Shown: positions 44,838 through 53,701, counted from the first letter of the stretch. The stretch is DNA of 64,000 bases from Erythrobacteraceae bacterium (GCA_027486035.1 JAIXPX010000002.1:62001-126000), one strand, 5' to 3'. Program-made: numbers and translations. The notes: generated by a model not told the origin, from the sequence alone.

Positions 44838-46976
44838 TCAGGTTCGCGTGTCGAGAATGCTGCCGGCATCGGTCAGCGGGAAATCCAGCTGGACCAGCAC
44901 GCCGGTGTCGTGGACCGCAAAGCTGCCCTGGCCCTCCAGCTCGTAAGGAACCCGCTCCTCGATGAGCCGCCGCCCGAAACCCTTGCGCTTGTTCCTGGTC
45001 TTGCCGCGCGGAGCCGTTTCCTGCCAGCGCAGCGACACCCAGGTCTTTTCCTGCTTTTCGCTCGTCGACCACACGATGCGGATGTAGCCGGTGTCGCCGA
45101 GTGCCCCGTATTTCACCGAATTGGTGGCGAGCTCGTGGATCGCAAGCGTGACGATTTCGGCTGCCTGCGACGACAGCGCCACTTCGGGCCCTTCGACATG
45201 GCACATGTCGGGCTGGACGGCGTGGACCACCAGCTCCTCGCGCACCAGCTCCGACAGGTCGACACTGCGGCCGGGCGAGCGGGTGAGCGTGCTCTGCGTC
45301 CGGCCCATGGCCTGAAGCCGCCCGATGAGGTGATCGACATAGTCGTCGACGTTGCGGTGGCTGGACGCCGATAGCCGCGCAACCGATCGCACCATGCCGA
45401 TCAGGTTGCGCACCCGGTGCTGGAGCTCGGCCACGAGCAGGCGTTGCCATTCCTCCTCGCGGCGGCGCTGGGTGATGTCGATCATGGCCCCGAGCATCCG
45501 CAGCGGCTGGCCCTTCTCGTCGTAGAGGAACCGTCCGCGCGCTGAAACCCAGCGGATCTCGCCCGTCGGCTGCACGATGCGGTATTCGTTGACGTAATCC
45601 TCCCCGCTGTGCATCGCCAGCTCGACCTTGCGATCGCAGGTCTCGCGGTCATCGGGGTGAACGCGTTTGGCCCATAGCGCATAGGTCGGGATCACCTCCC
45701 CGACCTCATAACCTTCCATGCGGAAGTGTTCGTCGGACCAGATGAGCTCGCCGGTCTCGACGTTCCAGTCCCACATCCCGACCTTGCCGATCTCGCTTGC
45801 CATCAGCAACATCTGCGCACCGTGGGCGAGCTGCTGTTCGGTCTGGCGCCGGGCAGTGATGTCGGTCGCCATGCCGAACCATTCGGTGATGGCGCCGTCC
45901 TCCCCCAGCACCGGCACGGCGCGCGAGGACAGCCAGCGGACCACACCATCACCGGTGCGGACGCGGGTTTCGACATTGAGCGGTGATCGGCGCGCGATCG
46001 CATCGTCGATCACCGCGCGGACCATCGCGCGGTCGCTTTCCAGCACGAAGCGTTCGATCCAGTCGCTTTCCTCGCAGAAATCGCCGAGCAACTGCTCGCC
46101 GCCGACCTGCTCTATCAGGGTTCCCTCGGGGTTCATCCGGAACAGGAGGTCCGAGCTCGCCGCGATGAGCGTCCGCAGCCGGTTCTCGCTGTGGCGCAGC
46201 GCGGTCTCGACCAGCTTGCGTTTGCCGACGTCTTCAAAGAGCACGCCGATCTGGTAGGGGGGCGCCTTGCCGATGGGGAAAGCGAAAACGTCGAACCAGC
46301 GGTTCATCGCCGGCGATTCGCTTTCGAACCTTTCGGCGATACCGGTTTGCGCGATGCGGCCATAGGTCTGGGGCCAGAGGTCTTCGATATCCGGCTCCAG
46401 CTCGCGCATCGTCTTGCCGACCGCATCGCGCAGGCCCGTCTGCCCGAGGAAGGCATCATTGGCTTCGATGAAGCGATAGTCGTGGCCCTTGCCGTCGGCA
46501 CCGAAGATCACCTCGATGATGCAGAAGCCCTCGTCGATGGCGTCGAACAGCAGCTTGTAGCGCGCATCCGCCTCGAGTTTCCTCGCGAGCGCGGCGTGCT
46601 CGGCGGAGGCATCGCGCAGCGTCGCCATCACCGCCCGGCGCGCGCCGAAGGTGATCGGGCTCAGAGTGGTTTCATAGGTGTTGTCGTCTTCGGAGCCCTT
46701 GCGGATCACCGTCAGGGGGCTCCCGCTGGCAAGCACCTGGGCGAATTCGTCCATCCACAGCGGTGCCATCTCCGGCCAGCGTGTGCGCAGGGTCTGTCCG
46801 ACAACATTGGTCAGACCGAGAAATTCGCCGATCCGGCGGTTGGCCGCGAGGCAGCGCCAGTCGATGATCGCGCCATCCCCGCCGAACACCGGCTCGAGAA
46901 TGCAGGCAGCATCCGGCATGGCATCGAAGGCCGCGCCGAACAGGGTCTCGTCAGTTAGGTGAGGACTGTCCGCCAT
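44838..46976 (-). CDS. multi-PAS HWE-family sensor histidine kinase
   Basis: A 712-residue soluble kinase with about four PAS domains (roughly residues 10-125, 135-255, 265-385, 395-510; the third ends FGMATDITARR and the fourth GAMIDITQRR) and a C-terminal HWE kinase module. The module has phosphoacceptor His520 in ELQHRVRNLIGMVRS, the N-box in AIHELATNSVKYGAL and the diagnostic Trp-x-Glu in LRWQETAPRG. No transmembrane helix or LOV-type cysteine motif was found, so the signal is probably cytoplasmic. HWE kinases commonly feed the alphaproteobacterial general stress response. Operonic with the response regulator. Confidence 0.93.
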   Translation of the reverse strand: MADSPHLTDETLFGAAFDAMPDAACILEPVFGGDGAIIDWRCLAANRRIGEFLGLTNVVGQTLRTRWPEMAPLWMDEFAQVLASGSPLTVIRKGSEDDNTYETTLSPITFGARRAVMATLRDASAEHAALARKLEADARYKLLFDAIDEGFCIIEVIFGADGKGHDYRFIEANDAFLGQTGLRDAVGKTMRELEPDIEDLWPQTYGRIAQTGIAERFESESPAMNRWFDVFAFPIGKAPPYQIGVLFEDVGKRKLVETALRHSENRLRTLIAASSDLLFRMNPEGTLIEQVGGEQLLGDFCEESDWIERFVLESDRAMVRAVIDDAIARRSPLNVETRVRTGDGVVRWLSSRAVPVLGEDGAITEWFGMATDITARRQTEQQLAHGAQMLLMASEIGKVGMWDWNVETGELIWSDEHFRMEGYEVGEVIPTYALWAKRVHPDDRETCDRKVELAMHSGEDYVNEYRIVQPTGEIRWVSARGRFLYDEKGQPLRMLGAMIDITQRRREEEWQRLLVAELQHRVRNLIGMVRSVARLSASSHRNVDDYVDHLIGRLQAMGRTQSTLTRSPGRSVDLSELVREELVVHAVQPDMCHVEGPEVALSSQAAEIVTLAIHELATNSVKYGALGDTGYIRIVWSTSEKQEKTWVSLRWQETAPRGKTRNKRKGFGRRLIEERVPYELEGQGSFAVHDTGVLVQLDFPLTDAGSILDTRT

Positions 46977-47153
46977 GCGCTATTCTTCCGCCCCGGCGGA
47001 CATAGATGATCAGGATCGAAACCCGCCTAACATAAGTTATCCGGGCAAGGGGCGTTCGCCCTGTAACCAGGGATAATGACTGTCTTGAGGGCGCAAGCAA
47101 AGTCTTTTGCGCCAGAGGGTGACGACTTGCGACACACCAGAGGACCCTTCGAG

Positions 47154-47396
47154 ATGCGCATGATCCTGAGCCTGTTCGCCCTTGGCGCCGCTGCCTATGT
47201 CCTGTCACGCAAACGCCCGGACCAGGGCCATGACAGCCGCGCCGCTTTCGCCTCCGGCGAGCCTGCGGGAGGCGCGCACCCCGTGCGCAACGCTGGCCCT
47301 GACGCAATGCGCGACGCGCCGCAGAACCGCTGGTCCGAGGTCGACGAGGCGAGCGACCAGAGCTTCCCCGCCAGCGATCCACCGGCCACCTATTGA
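47154..47396 (+). CDS. small membrane-anchored protein with DEASDQSFPASDPP motif
   Basis: An 80-residue protein. A short hydrophobic N-terminal segment (ILSLFALGAAAYVLS) is followed by a polar region and the C-terminal motif VDEASDQSFPASDPPA. This acidic ASD-x-SFPASDPP motif recurs at the C-termini of many small alphaproteobacterial stress-associated proteins of unknown function. It starts at the ATG at 47154 (or 47160), with GAGGA upstream. Divergent from the HWE kinase and ahead of the second Crp gene. Confidence 0.65.
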   Translation: MRMILSLFALGAAAYVLSRKRPDQGHDSRAAFASGEPAGGAHPVRNAGPDAMRDAPQNRWSEVDEASDQSFPASDPPATY

Positions 47397-47489
47397 GGCC
47401 GCTAATCTGCGTTAAAGCGCCGGGCTCGCGCTTCGCCTTTCTGGATGAGAGGCCTCTCGGCTTTCGAGAGCCGACCGAAGGTGAGCGCG

Positions 47490-48227
47490 ATGACGACATT
47501 GACTGCCGCAGGGATCGAGCCGCTTTTCCGCTTGCTCGGCCGTTACATGCCGCTCGACGAGGCAGACCGGGCGGCGCTGTCGGTGCTCGAGGTCGGCCCG
47601 ATCTGCCAGCGCGATCCCCGCCACGATATCGCCCGTGAAGGAGAGAGCCCGTCGGCGGTGCGCCTGCTCGTGTCGGGCTGGGCGTGTCCCTACAAGGACC
47701 TGCCCGACGGGCGGCGGCAGATCGTCGGCTTTTTCCTGCCGGGCGATTTCTGCGATCTCAACATCTACATCTTGCGGGAGATCGACCATTCGATCGGGGC
47801 GCTGACGGCAGTGCGCTATTACGAGATCCAGCCGCAGCAGTTCCAGGCCGTGATCGATGAGCGCCCCCACCTGCTGCGCGCGCTGCTGTGGCACGAGATG
47901 GTGACCTCGGGCATCCAGCGCGAATGGCTGCTGTCGATCGGCCAGCGCTCGCCGCTCGAACGGCTCGCGCACCTGTTCGTCGAGCTTTACTACCGGCTCC
48001 AGGCGGTGGGGCTGGCGACCGGTCTCCGCTTCGATCTGCCCATCACCCAGAACCACCTCGCCGAAGCCAATGGCCTCAGCCTCGTCCACCTCAACCGCAC
48101 GCTTCAGGAGATGCGCCGCGAGGGGCTGATCGAGCTGGCCGACCGGCGGCTCAGGATCACCGATCTCGACCGGCTGAAGCAGGTCGCGATGTTCAACAGC
48201 AACTACCTCCACTTCAACCGCAAATAG
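47490..48227 (+). CDS. Crp/Fnr-family transcriptional regulator (2)
   Basis: A 245-residue regulator: a beta-roll sensor domain (about 25-130, FFLPGDFCDLN) and a C-terminal winged HTH (ITQNHLAEANGLSLVHLNRTLQ). It is a paralogue of the regulator at 43672-44424, sharing the LLxSGWA...PGD pattern and the recognition-helix layout. It starts at the ATG at 47490 with AAGGTGAG just upstream. No Fe-S cysteine set. Its 3' end overlaps the remnant of a PRC-barrel gene on the opposite strand. Confidence 0.9.
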   Translation: MTTLTAAGIEPLFRLLGRYMPLDEADRAALSVLEVGPICQRDPRHDIAREGESPSAVRLLVSGWACPYKDLPDGRRQIVGFFLPGDFCDLNIYILREIDHSIGALTAVRYYEIQPQQFQAVIDERPHLLRALLWHEMVTSGIQREWLLSIGQRSPLERLAHLFVELYYRLQAVGLATGLRFDLPITQNHLAEANGLSLVHLNRTLQEMRREGLIELADRRLRITDLDRLKQVAMFNSNYLHFNRK

Positions 48228-48388
48228 GCTGGCCTAGAGCGGCGGGAGCGGCTGGGCGGCGAAGCCCCAGCCCTTGAGCTGGTGATCGTGCCCAGACGCT
48301 CGCCGTCGAGATCGTAGACCGCAGTGCCCTCGACCTTGCTCGAGGCGATGAGTTCGCGGGTTTCGTCGGTGTTGATGGATTGGCCCAT
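48203..48388 (-). pseudogene. truncated PRC-barrel-domain gene
   Basis: The frame from the ATG at 48388 begins MGQSINTDETRELIASSKVE and continues GTAVYDLDGERLGTI, the N-terminal half of a PRC-barrel protein, then turns into Arg/Ser-rich nonsense and stops after 61 residues. A fragment resembling the later barrel (KGWGFAAQPLP) follows in another frame. The gene looks internally deleted and frameshifted, although a strong GGAGG still lies 7 nt before the ATG. The reading frame now overlaps the 3' end of the Crp gene by 25 nt. Confidence 0.7.
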
Positions 48389-48594
48389 GGCTTGTCCTCC
48401 TTTGCTTAAGGCAAGGGGAAGGCTGGGGGCCGGCGAGGCGGAGGGCACGCACATAGGACAGGCGGGAACCGGCCGGGCGCGCCGGGCGCTTCGAGCCGCC
48501 CGCAGGTTGCGACGAGGCCGCCGCCAGCGGCCCCCTCCGCCGGACACCCACGGCGCAGCACCTTCCGGCGAAGACCGTCACAAAGATCGGAAGG

Positions 48595-48685
48595 TGGCGG
48601 AGACGGAGGGATTCGAACCCTCGGTACCCTGATAGAGTACGGTTCCTTAGCAGGGAACTGGTTTCAGCCACTCACCCACGTCTCC
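48595..48685 (-). tRNA. tRNA-Ser (anticodon GCT)
   Basis: A 91-nt tRNA with acceptor stem GGAGACG/CGTCTCC and encoded 3' GCCA. The D arm is GTGGGTGAGTGGCTGAAACC, the anticodon arm is GTTCC-CTGCTAA-GGAAC (anticodon GCT), the long variable arm is typical of tRNA-Ser, and the T arm contains GGGTTCGAATCCC. It reads AGC/AGU codons. It is encoded on the minus strand. Confidence 0.96.
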
Positions 48686-48951
48686 GGGCACATCGCTTGG
48701 CTGTGAGGGCGGCGCTATAGTCGTCCCTTTGGCCAGCGGCAAGGTGGGGACGACAAAAAAGCCGCGCCTCTCGGGCGGGCGGAGTGGCCGGCTGCGGTTC
48801 TGCGCCGGTTCAGCCTTGCAGGCCTAGCCCGGTAACGGTTCGTCGTAAATCCGATTCGGTCCGGCGACGAGCCGTTGCACGCGGCAGGCATTGGGACTCT
48901 CCACGAGCCTGTGGTGTTGTGGGCCGGAATGCGGCTGCGAAAGGCTGATTG

Positions 48952-49743
48952 ATGCGTGTGATCGACGAGCGGTTTTCGACGTTTCGCCAGGGTTTGTCCG
49001 GGCTGTTCATCGCGGGCCTCGCCGCGCTCGCGCTTGCCGCTCCGGCCTCAGCGCAGGATCTCGAGAAGGTCGATCCCGATGCCGCCATGACCGATCAGGG
49101 CATTGATGCCGACCTTGCCACACCCGCGCCCCCCGCGCCCGCACCGGTCGATCCGACTGCCACGTGGAGCGAGGCTCCCGCGGCCACCGGCGAGATCGCG
49201 CCTGCCCCCGGCGTGGAAGCCGCGTCCTCTGTCACCCCGGCCGCTCCCGCGGCCAGCTCCGACACCTATGGGGAGGATGACCTGATCGGCGCAGCCGAAG
49301 GCGTGTTCGGCAAGGGCGCGGAAGGTCTCGCCAAGATGATCGAGGACCTGCTCAAGAAGCAGGGGCGGCCCATCGGGTACATCGTCGGGCGCGAGGCGGG
49401 CGGGGCCTTCATTGTCGGCGCGCGCTATGGCTCGGGCACGCTGCATCACAAGGTCGAGGGGACGCGCAAGGTCTATTGGACCGGGCCCTCGGTCGGCTTC
49501 GATGTCGGCGCCAATGCCGCCAGCACCTTCGTTCTGGTCTACAATCTCTACGACACCGAGACGATCTTCAACCGCTTCCCGGCGGGCGAGGGGCAGGCCT
49601 ATCTCGTGGGCGGCCTCAACGCGAGCTACCTCAGTCGCGGGGATGTGGTGCTGATCCCGATCCGCGTCGGGGCAGGGCTGCGGCTCGGGGTCAATGCGGG
49701 CTACATGAAGTTCTCCAAGGAGCAGAAGTGGGTGCCCTTCTGA
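48952..49743 (+). CDS. DUF1134/EipA-like envelope protein
   Basis: A 263-residue secreted protein. It has a signal peptide with cleavage near ASA-QD, an Ala/Pro-rich linker (about 60-110) and a C-terminal DUF1134 domain with GYIVGREAGGAFIVGARYG, TGPSVGFDVGANAAS and GRAEGQAYLVGGL-like segments. The Brucella homologue EipA is a periplasmic protein needed for envelope integrity. The ATG at 48952 is preferred over an adjacent TTG; AAAGG lies upstream. It stands alone between tRNA-Ser and the aminotransferase gene. Confidence 0.88.
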   Translation: MRVIDERFSTFRQGLSGLFIAGLAALALAAPASAQDLEKVDPDAAMTDQGIDADLATPAPPAPAPVDPTATWSEAPAATGEIAPAPGVEAASSVTPAAPAASSDTYGEDDLIGAAEGVFGKGAEGLAKMIEDLLKKQGRPIGYIVGREAGGAFIVGARYGSGTLHHKVEGTRKVYWTGPSVGFDVGANAASTFVLVYNLYDTETIFNRFPAGEGQAYLVGGLNASYLSRGDVVLIPIRVGAGLRLGVNAGYMKFSKEQKWVPF

Positions 49744-49815
49744 GGGCCTGATTTCCCCGCTGCATACGAAAAGCCGGTTGCGATAAGCTCACGCGCGGGC
49801 CATGCGCGCGGTGCC

Positions 49816-50994
49816 ATGCTAGACCGACTCAGCCCCCAGGCGCCCGATGCGCTGCTCGCCCTGATCCGCCTCCACGCTGCCGATCCGCGCAGCGACAAGA
49901 TCGACCTCGGCGTCGGTGTGTACCGCACCGAGCAAGGCGCGACCCCGGTCTTCGCCGCCCTCAAGAAGGCCGAACAGGTTCTGCTCGATACGCAGGAGAG
50001 CAAATCCTACCTCGGCCCGGAAGGCGACATGGGCTTCGTGACGGCGCTGATGCCCTACATCTTCGGCGCGCGCGACCCGGCGATGGGTGGCCGCGTCCAG
50101 GGAATGCAGACCCCGGGCGGCACGGGCGCGGTGCGCCTCGCGCTGGGCCTCGCCGCCAAGGCGGGCGTCAAGCGCGTCCACATGGGCGTGCCGTCCTGGC
50201 CCAACCACGCGCAGATCCTCGCCGATCTCGGGCTCGAACTCGCCCCCTTCGAACACGCTAACCCCGACGGGACGGCGAACCTCGACGCGGTGCTCGGCGC
50301 GATCAAGGCGGCGGGCCCGGATGAGGCGGTGCTGCTCCACGCCTGCTGCCACAACCCGACCGGGATCGACTACACTGCGGACCAGTGGAGCGCGATCGCC
50401 CAGGCTTTCGCCGCCAGCGGCACCTTTCCGATCATCGATTCAGCCTATCAGGGGCTGGGGCACGGCATGGAGGAGGACGCGGCCGGGATGCGCGCTGTGC
50501 TCGCCGCCGTTCCGGAAGCCTTTGTGGCGCATAGCTGCGACAAGAACTTCGGCCAGTACCGCGACCGTGTCGGCGCCTTCTATGTCATGGCGAAGGAGCC
50601 GGGCGCGCTCGACACCGCCTTCTCCAACGCCAACGCGCTCGCCCGCGCGGCATGGTCGATGCCGCCTGACCACGGCGGTGCGGCGGTGCGGATCGTGCTC
50701 GAAGATCCTGCCATGACGCAGGAATGGCTCGCGGAGCTCGACACGATGCGCGCGCGGATGCGGCAGGTGCGCGACGCGCTCGCCGCGGCGGGTCGCGCCG
50801 GCCGGATCGACCTCACCCCGCTCGGCACGCAGAACGGGCTCTTCTCGATGCTCCCCGTCACCAAGGAGGAGGTCGCCCGCCTGCGCGAGGAGCACGGCAT
50901 CTACATGGCCGCCTCCGGCCGCATCAACATCGCCGGGCTGACGATGGCGAACCTGCCCAGGTTCGTCGCTGCCCTCGCGGCAGTGGCAGGCTAG
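49816..50994 (+). CDS. tyrB: class I aspartate/aromatic amino-acid aminotransferase
   Basis: A PLP-dependent aminotransferase using aspartate or aromatic amino acids with 2-oxoglutarate. The 392-residue protein has IDLGVGVYRTEQGATPVF near the N-terminus, the HACCHNPTGIDYT loop, the PLP Lys in SCDKNFGQYRDRVG and GRINIAGL near the C-terminus with the substrate-binding Arg. These belong to the I-alpha (AspC/TyrB) subgroup. The gene symbol is a best guess between aspC and tyrB. Followed by a GNAT gene after 11 nt. Confidence 0.88.
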   Translation: MLDRLSPQAPDALLALIRLHAADPRSDKIDLGVGVYRTEQGATPVFAALKKAEQVLLDTQESKSYLGPEGDMGFVTALMPYIFGARDPAMGGRVQGMQTPGGTGAVRLALGLAAKAGVKRVHMGVPSWPNHAQILADLGLELAPFEHANPDGTANLDAVLGAIKAAGPDEAVLLHACCHNPTGIDYTADQWSAIAQAFAASGTFPIIDSAYQGLGHGMEEDAAGMRAVLAAVPEAFVAHSCDKNFGQYRDRVGAFYVMAKEPGALDTAFSNANALARAAWSMPPDHGGAAVRIVLEDPAMTQEWLAELDTMRARMRQVRDALAAAGRAGRIDLTPLGTQNGLFSMLPVTKEEVARLREEHGIYMAASGRINIAGLTMANLPRFVAALAAVAG

Positions 50995-51005
50995 GCACGC
51001 GCGCC

Positions 51006-51554
51006 GTGCTCGACCGCCAGCCCGTGCTGGAAGGCGAGTACGTCCACCTGCGGCCGCTCGCGCCGGGGGACTGGGACGCGCTCTTCGCCGTCGCCTCGGA
51101 CCCGCTGGTCTGGGAACAGCACCCCGCGCATGACCGCTGGCAGGAGCCGGTGTTCCGCGCCTTCTTCAATGATGCGCTGGCCAATAAGGGTGCGCTGCTG
51201 GCGCTCGACGCGCAGACCGGCGCGGTGATCGGCTCCTCGCGTTTCCAGGGGCTCGAGGAGGCGAATGGAGGCTCCGTCGAGATCGGCTGGACCTTCCTTG
51301 CCCGCTCGCATTGGGGCGGCAGGCACAACCACGATATGAAGCGCCTGATGCTCGCCCATGCGCTGGCGCGTATCGCCGAGGTGCGCTTCATGGTGGGCGA
51401 AACCAACACCCGCTCGCGCCGCGCGCTGGAAAAGATCGGCGCGGCTCTCACCGACCGGCGCGAGGACCGGGTGATGGCGGACGGCGCGGTGATCGCGCAC
51501 CTGACCTACGTCATGACGCGCGAGAGCTTCGCGGCGGGGCCGCTGGCGAGGTGA
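51006..51554 (+). CDS. GNAT-family N-acetyltransferase
   Basis: A 182-residue acetyltransferase with VHLRPLAPGDWDALFAV at the N-terminus, IGSSRFQGL, EIGWTFLARSHWGG (acetyl-CoA site) and ETNTRSRRALEKIGA. This is the RimJ/RimL-like GNAT pattern for protein or small-molecule amines. It starts at a GTG 11 nt after the aminotransferase stop, so it is probably cotranscribed. Substrate unknown. Confidence 0.85.
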   Translation: MLDRQPVLEGEYVHLRPLAPGDWDALFAVASDPLVWEQHPAHDRWQEPVFRAFFNDALANKGALLALDAQTGAVIGSSRFQGLEEANGGSVEIGWTFLARSHWGGRHNHDMKRLMLAHALARIAEVRFMVGETNTRSRRALEKIGAALTDRREDRVMADGAVIAHLTYVMTRESFAAGPLAR

Positions 51555-51610
51555 GATTGGCGCCGTTCGCCGCACCCCGTCCGGGCGGCGGCTGACGGCA
51601 TCGCGGTGCC

Positions 51611-52234
51611 TTACCGCGTTGCGGCGAGCCCCTGCATCCGCTTGAGGTAACGTGCCAGCACGTCAATCTCGAGATTGACCTGATCGCCCTCCTTCAGCGC
51701 GCCCAGCGTCGTCACCGCGGCGGTGTGGGGGATGATGTTGAGCAGGAAGTCGCACGTGCCGTCGGACCGGTCGCGCACGGCGTTGACGGTCAGCGACACG
51801 CCGTTGACGGTGATCGAGCCCTTCTCGGCGATGAAGGGGGCCATCTCGGCGCGGGCGCGGATCGTGACCTGCCAGCTGTCGCCCTCGCGCGCGACGCGCA
51901 CCACCTCGCCGACCGAATCCACGTGGCCGGTGACGATGTGCCCGCCAAGCTCGTCGCCGAGCCGGAGCGAGGGTTCGAGGTTGAGCTGCGCGCCCGCGTT
52001 CCACATGCCCGGCACGGTGCGGCTGACGGTCTCGCCCGAGAGGTCGACGTCGAACCACGCATCGCCCGCCGTGCCGCCGCGCTCGACCACGGTGAGGCAC
52101 ACGCCCGAGCAGGCGATCGAGGCGCCGATGTCGATCCGCGCCGGATCGAGCGGGGCGGCGATGCGCAGCCTGAGGTCGCCGCGTTGCTCGGCGGCGGCGA
52201 TGGTGCCGATGGCGGTGACGATGCCGGTGAACAT
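51611..52234 (-). CDS. ribE: riboflavin synthase, alpha subunit
   Basis: Dismutates two 6,7-dimethyl-8-ribityllumazine molecules to riboflavin. The 207-residue protein has two tandem lumazine-binding repeats (about 1-97 and 98-195), the signature MFTGIV, CSGVCLTV in the first repeat and VNGVSLTVN in the second, and HIVTGHVD. The ATG at 52234 is the universal start of the family. It lies 22 nt downstream of ribD on the same strand. No FMN riboswitch is present in that space. Confidence 0.95.
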   Translation of the reverse strand: MFTGIVTAIGTIAAAEQRGDLRLRIAAPLDPARIDIGASIACSGVCLTVVERGGTAGDAWFDVDLSGETVSRTVPGMWNAGAQLNLEPSLRLGDELGGHIVTGHVDSVGEVVRVAREGDSWQVTIRARAEMAPFIAEKGSITVNGVSLTVNAVRDRSDGTCDFLLNIIPHTAAVTTLGALKEGDQVNLEIDVLARYLKRMQGLAATR

Positions 52235-52256
52235 GGGGCTGGTGGTCCTCTGGGGT

Positions 52257-53204
52257 CTAACGGATGCGCCAATAGGCGGCGAAGCTGTCGCTGCCAAGCT
52301 GGCGGCGTGTCGCAAGGCGCCAGCGGCCATGGGCATCCTCGAGGCGGGCGAGGCCCAGGGGGCCGAGTCCTCGCTTGCCCTCACCGATCACGATGGGCGC
52401 GGTGTAGAGGTGGAGCTCGTCCACCAGATCGGCCGCGAGGAAGGCGGCAGCGGTGACTGCGCCGCCTTCGACATAGAGGTATTGCACGCCCTCCAGCCCG
52501 GCAATGGCCTCGGGGGCAGGCAGGGCGGTGGTGCCCTCGGGCGCGGGGCCGCAGGTCAGCACGATGCGTTGCGGCGAGCGCGCCTCCAGTCCCGGCAGGC
52601 GCACATCGAGGCGCGGCGCATCGGCGCGCCAGGTGCCGCCGCCCACGAGGATCGCGTCGTTGCGGGCACGCTGGGCATGGACATGGGCGCGCGCCGCCTC
52701 TCCGGTGATCCAGCGGCTTGTCCCGTCTGCCAGCGCGATGCAGCCATCCAGCGAGGTCGCAAGCTTGAGCGTGACCCACGGCCGCCCGAGCCTCTGGCGG
52801 GAGAGGAAGCCGGAAAGGCTGGCAGCAGACGCGGCGTCATCGAGCAGCGTGACCGCGATCCCTGCCGCCTCCAGCCGCGCCAGCCCCTTGCCCGCCGTGC
52901 GCGGATCGGGGTCGTGCTGGCCGATCACGACCCGCGCCGGGCGGGCGGCGGCCACAAGGTCGGCGCAGGACGGGCCGCGCTCCGAGCGGTGGGCGCAAGG
53001 CTCGAGCGTGACGTAGAGCGTGGCCCCGGCCACCACCTCGGGCGCAAGACCCGCCAGCGCCACCGCCTCGGCATGGGGCCGCCCGCCCGCCGCAGTCCAG
53101 CCGCGCGCGATCACGCGGCCCTCGCGCACCACCAGAGCGCCCACGGCGGGATTGGGCCGGGCGAGCGGGCGCGCGCGCCCGGCAAGGCGCGCCGCCGCCG
53201 CCAT
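52257..53204 (-). CDS. ribD: bifunctional riboflavin deaminase/reductase RibD
   Basis: Carries out the second and third steps of riboflavin synthesis. The 315-residue protein has an N-terminal deaminase domain with zinc ligands His44 (RPHAEAVAL) and the Cys70/Cys80 motif EPCAHRSERGPSC, and a C-terminal reductase domain with LKLATSLDG, ILVGGGTWRAD and the VDELHLYTAP region. The family-typical N-terminal residues (DxxWM) are encoded just upstream of the ATG at 53204 (TDQDW) with no obvious start codon, so the true start may be unusual. Operon with ribE. Confidence 0.93.
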   Translation of the reverse strand: MAAAARLAGRARPLARPNPAVGALVVREGRVIARGWTAAGGRPHAEAVALAGLAPEVVAGATLYVTLEPCAHRSERGPSCADLVAAARPARVVIGQHDPDPRTAGKGLARLEAAGIAVTLLDDAASAASLSGFLSRQRLGRPWVTLKLATSLDGCIALADGTSRWITGEAARAHVHAQRARNDAILVGGGTWRADAPRLDVRLPGLEARSPQRIVLTCGPAPEGTTALPAPEAIAGLEGVQYLYVEGGAVTAAAFLAADLVDELHLYTAPIVIGEGKRGLGPLGLARLEDAHGRWRLATRRQLGSDSFAAYWRIR

Positions 53205-53236
53205 CCAGTCTTGGTCGGTAGGGAGCGTGGCTGTGG

Positions 53237-53701
53237 CTATTGCCCGGGGCCTTCCGTGGCGAGCGCCCTGGCGTTCGCATCGAGGCGCCGTTTCGCGGCA
53301 GCCGCCTCGGCGGCGCGTTCGGCCTCGGCCTCGCGCTCCATCGTCTCCACGTCCATGCCTGCCGCCCTGCCGAGCGCCTTGTACATGTCGCGCTTGCGCC
53401 CCTGGATCCGCGCTTCCTCGGCCGCGCGCAGGTCCTTGATCTCCTGATTGGCGCGGTTCTCCGCCGCGATCTCGGCATCGCTGCGCCCGTCCGCCAGCGT
53501 GGTGATATATGCGATCCGCGGCCGCTCGGGCTCGGCATAGTACTGCTGTTCGAGCGCCCAGCCGAGGATCCCCGCGATCGGCAGCACCGACAGCCCCAGG
53601 ATCGGCCAGCGATAGGGGTTGGGGCGCCGGATCTCGTTCCAGAAATCGACGAGGCCCGGAGCGGGATTGAATCGCGACTGGGAGAGCGGCTTGCGGGGCA
53701 T
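53237..53701 (-). CDS. single-pass membrane protein with coiled-coil tail
   Basis: A 154-residue protein of unknown function: a basic N-terminus (MPRKPLSQSRFNPAPG), VDFWNEIRRPNPYRWP, one transmembrane helix (about 34-51) and a long charged helix rich in Ala/Glu/Arg (about 75-154) likely to form a coiled coil. The N-terminal NP-x-x-G-V/L-x-DFW-x-E pattern occurs in small sphingomonad membrane proteins encoded near YgjP-like proteases (from memory). Starts at the ATG at 53701; an upstream in-frame start adds 21 residues. Confidence 0.65.
   Translation of the reverse strand: MPRKPLSQSRFNPAPGLVDFWNEIRRPNPYRWPILGLSVLPIAGILGWALEQQYYAEPERPRIAYITTLADGRSDAEIAAENRANQEIKDLRAAEEARIQGRKRDMYKALGRAAGMDVETMEREAEAERAAEAAAAKRRLDANARALATEGPGQ

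Noticed and set aside
53205..53240. FMN riboswitch before ribD
   Set aside because: Only about 32 nt separate ribD from the upstream gene and no RFN-like elements are visible.
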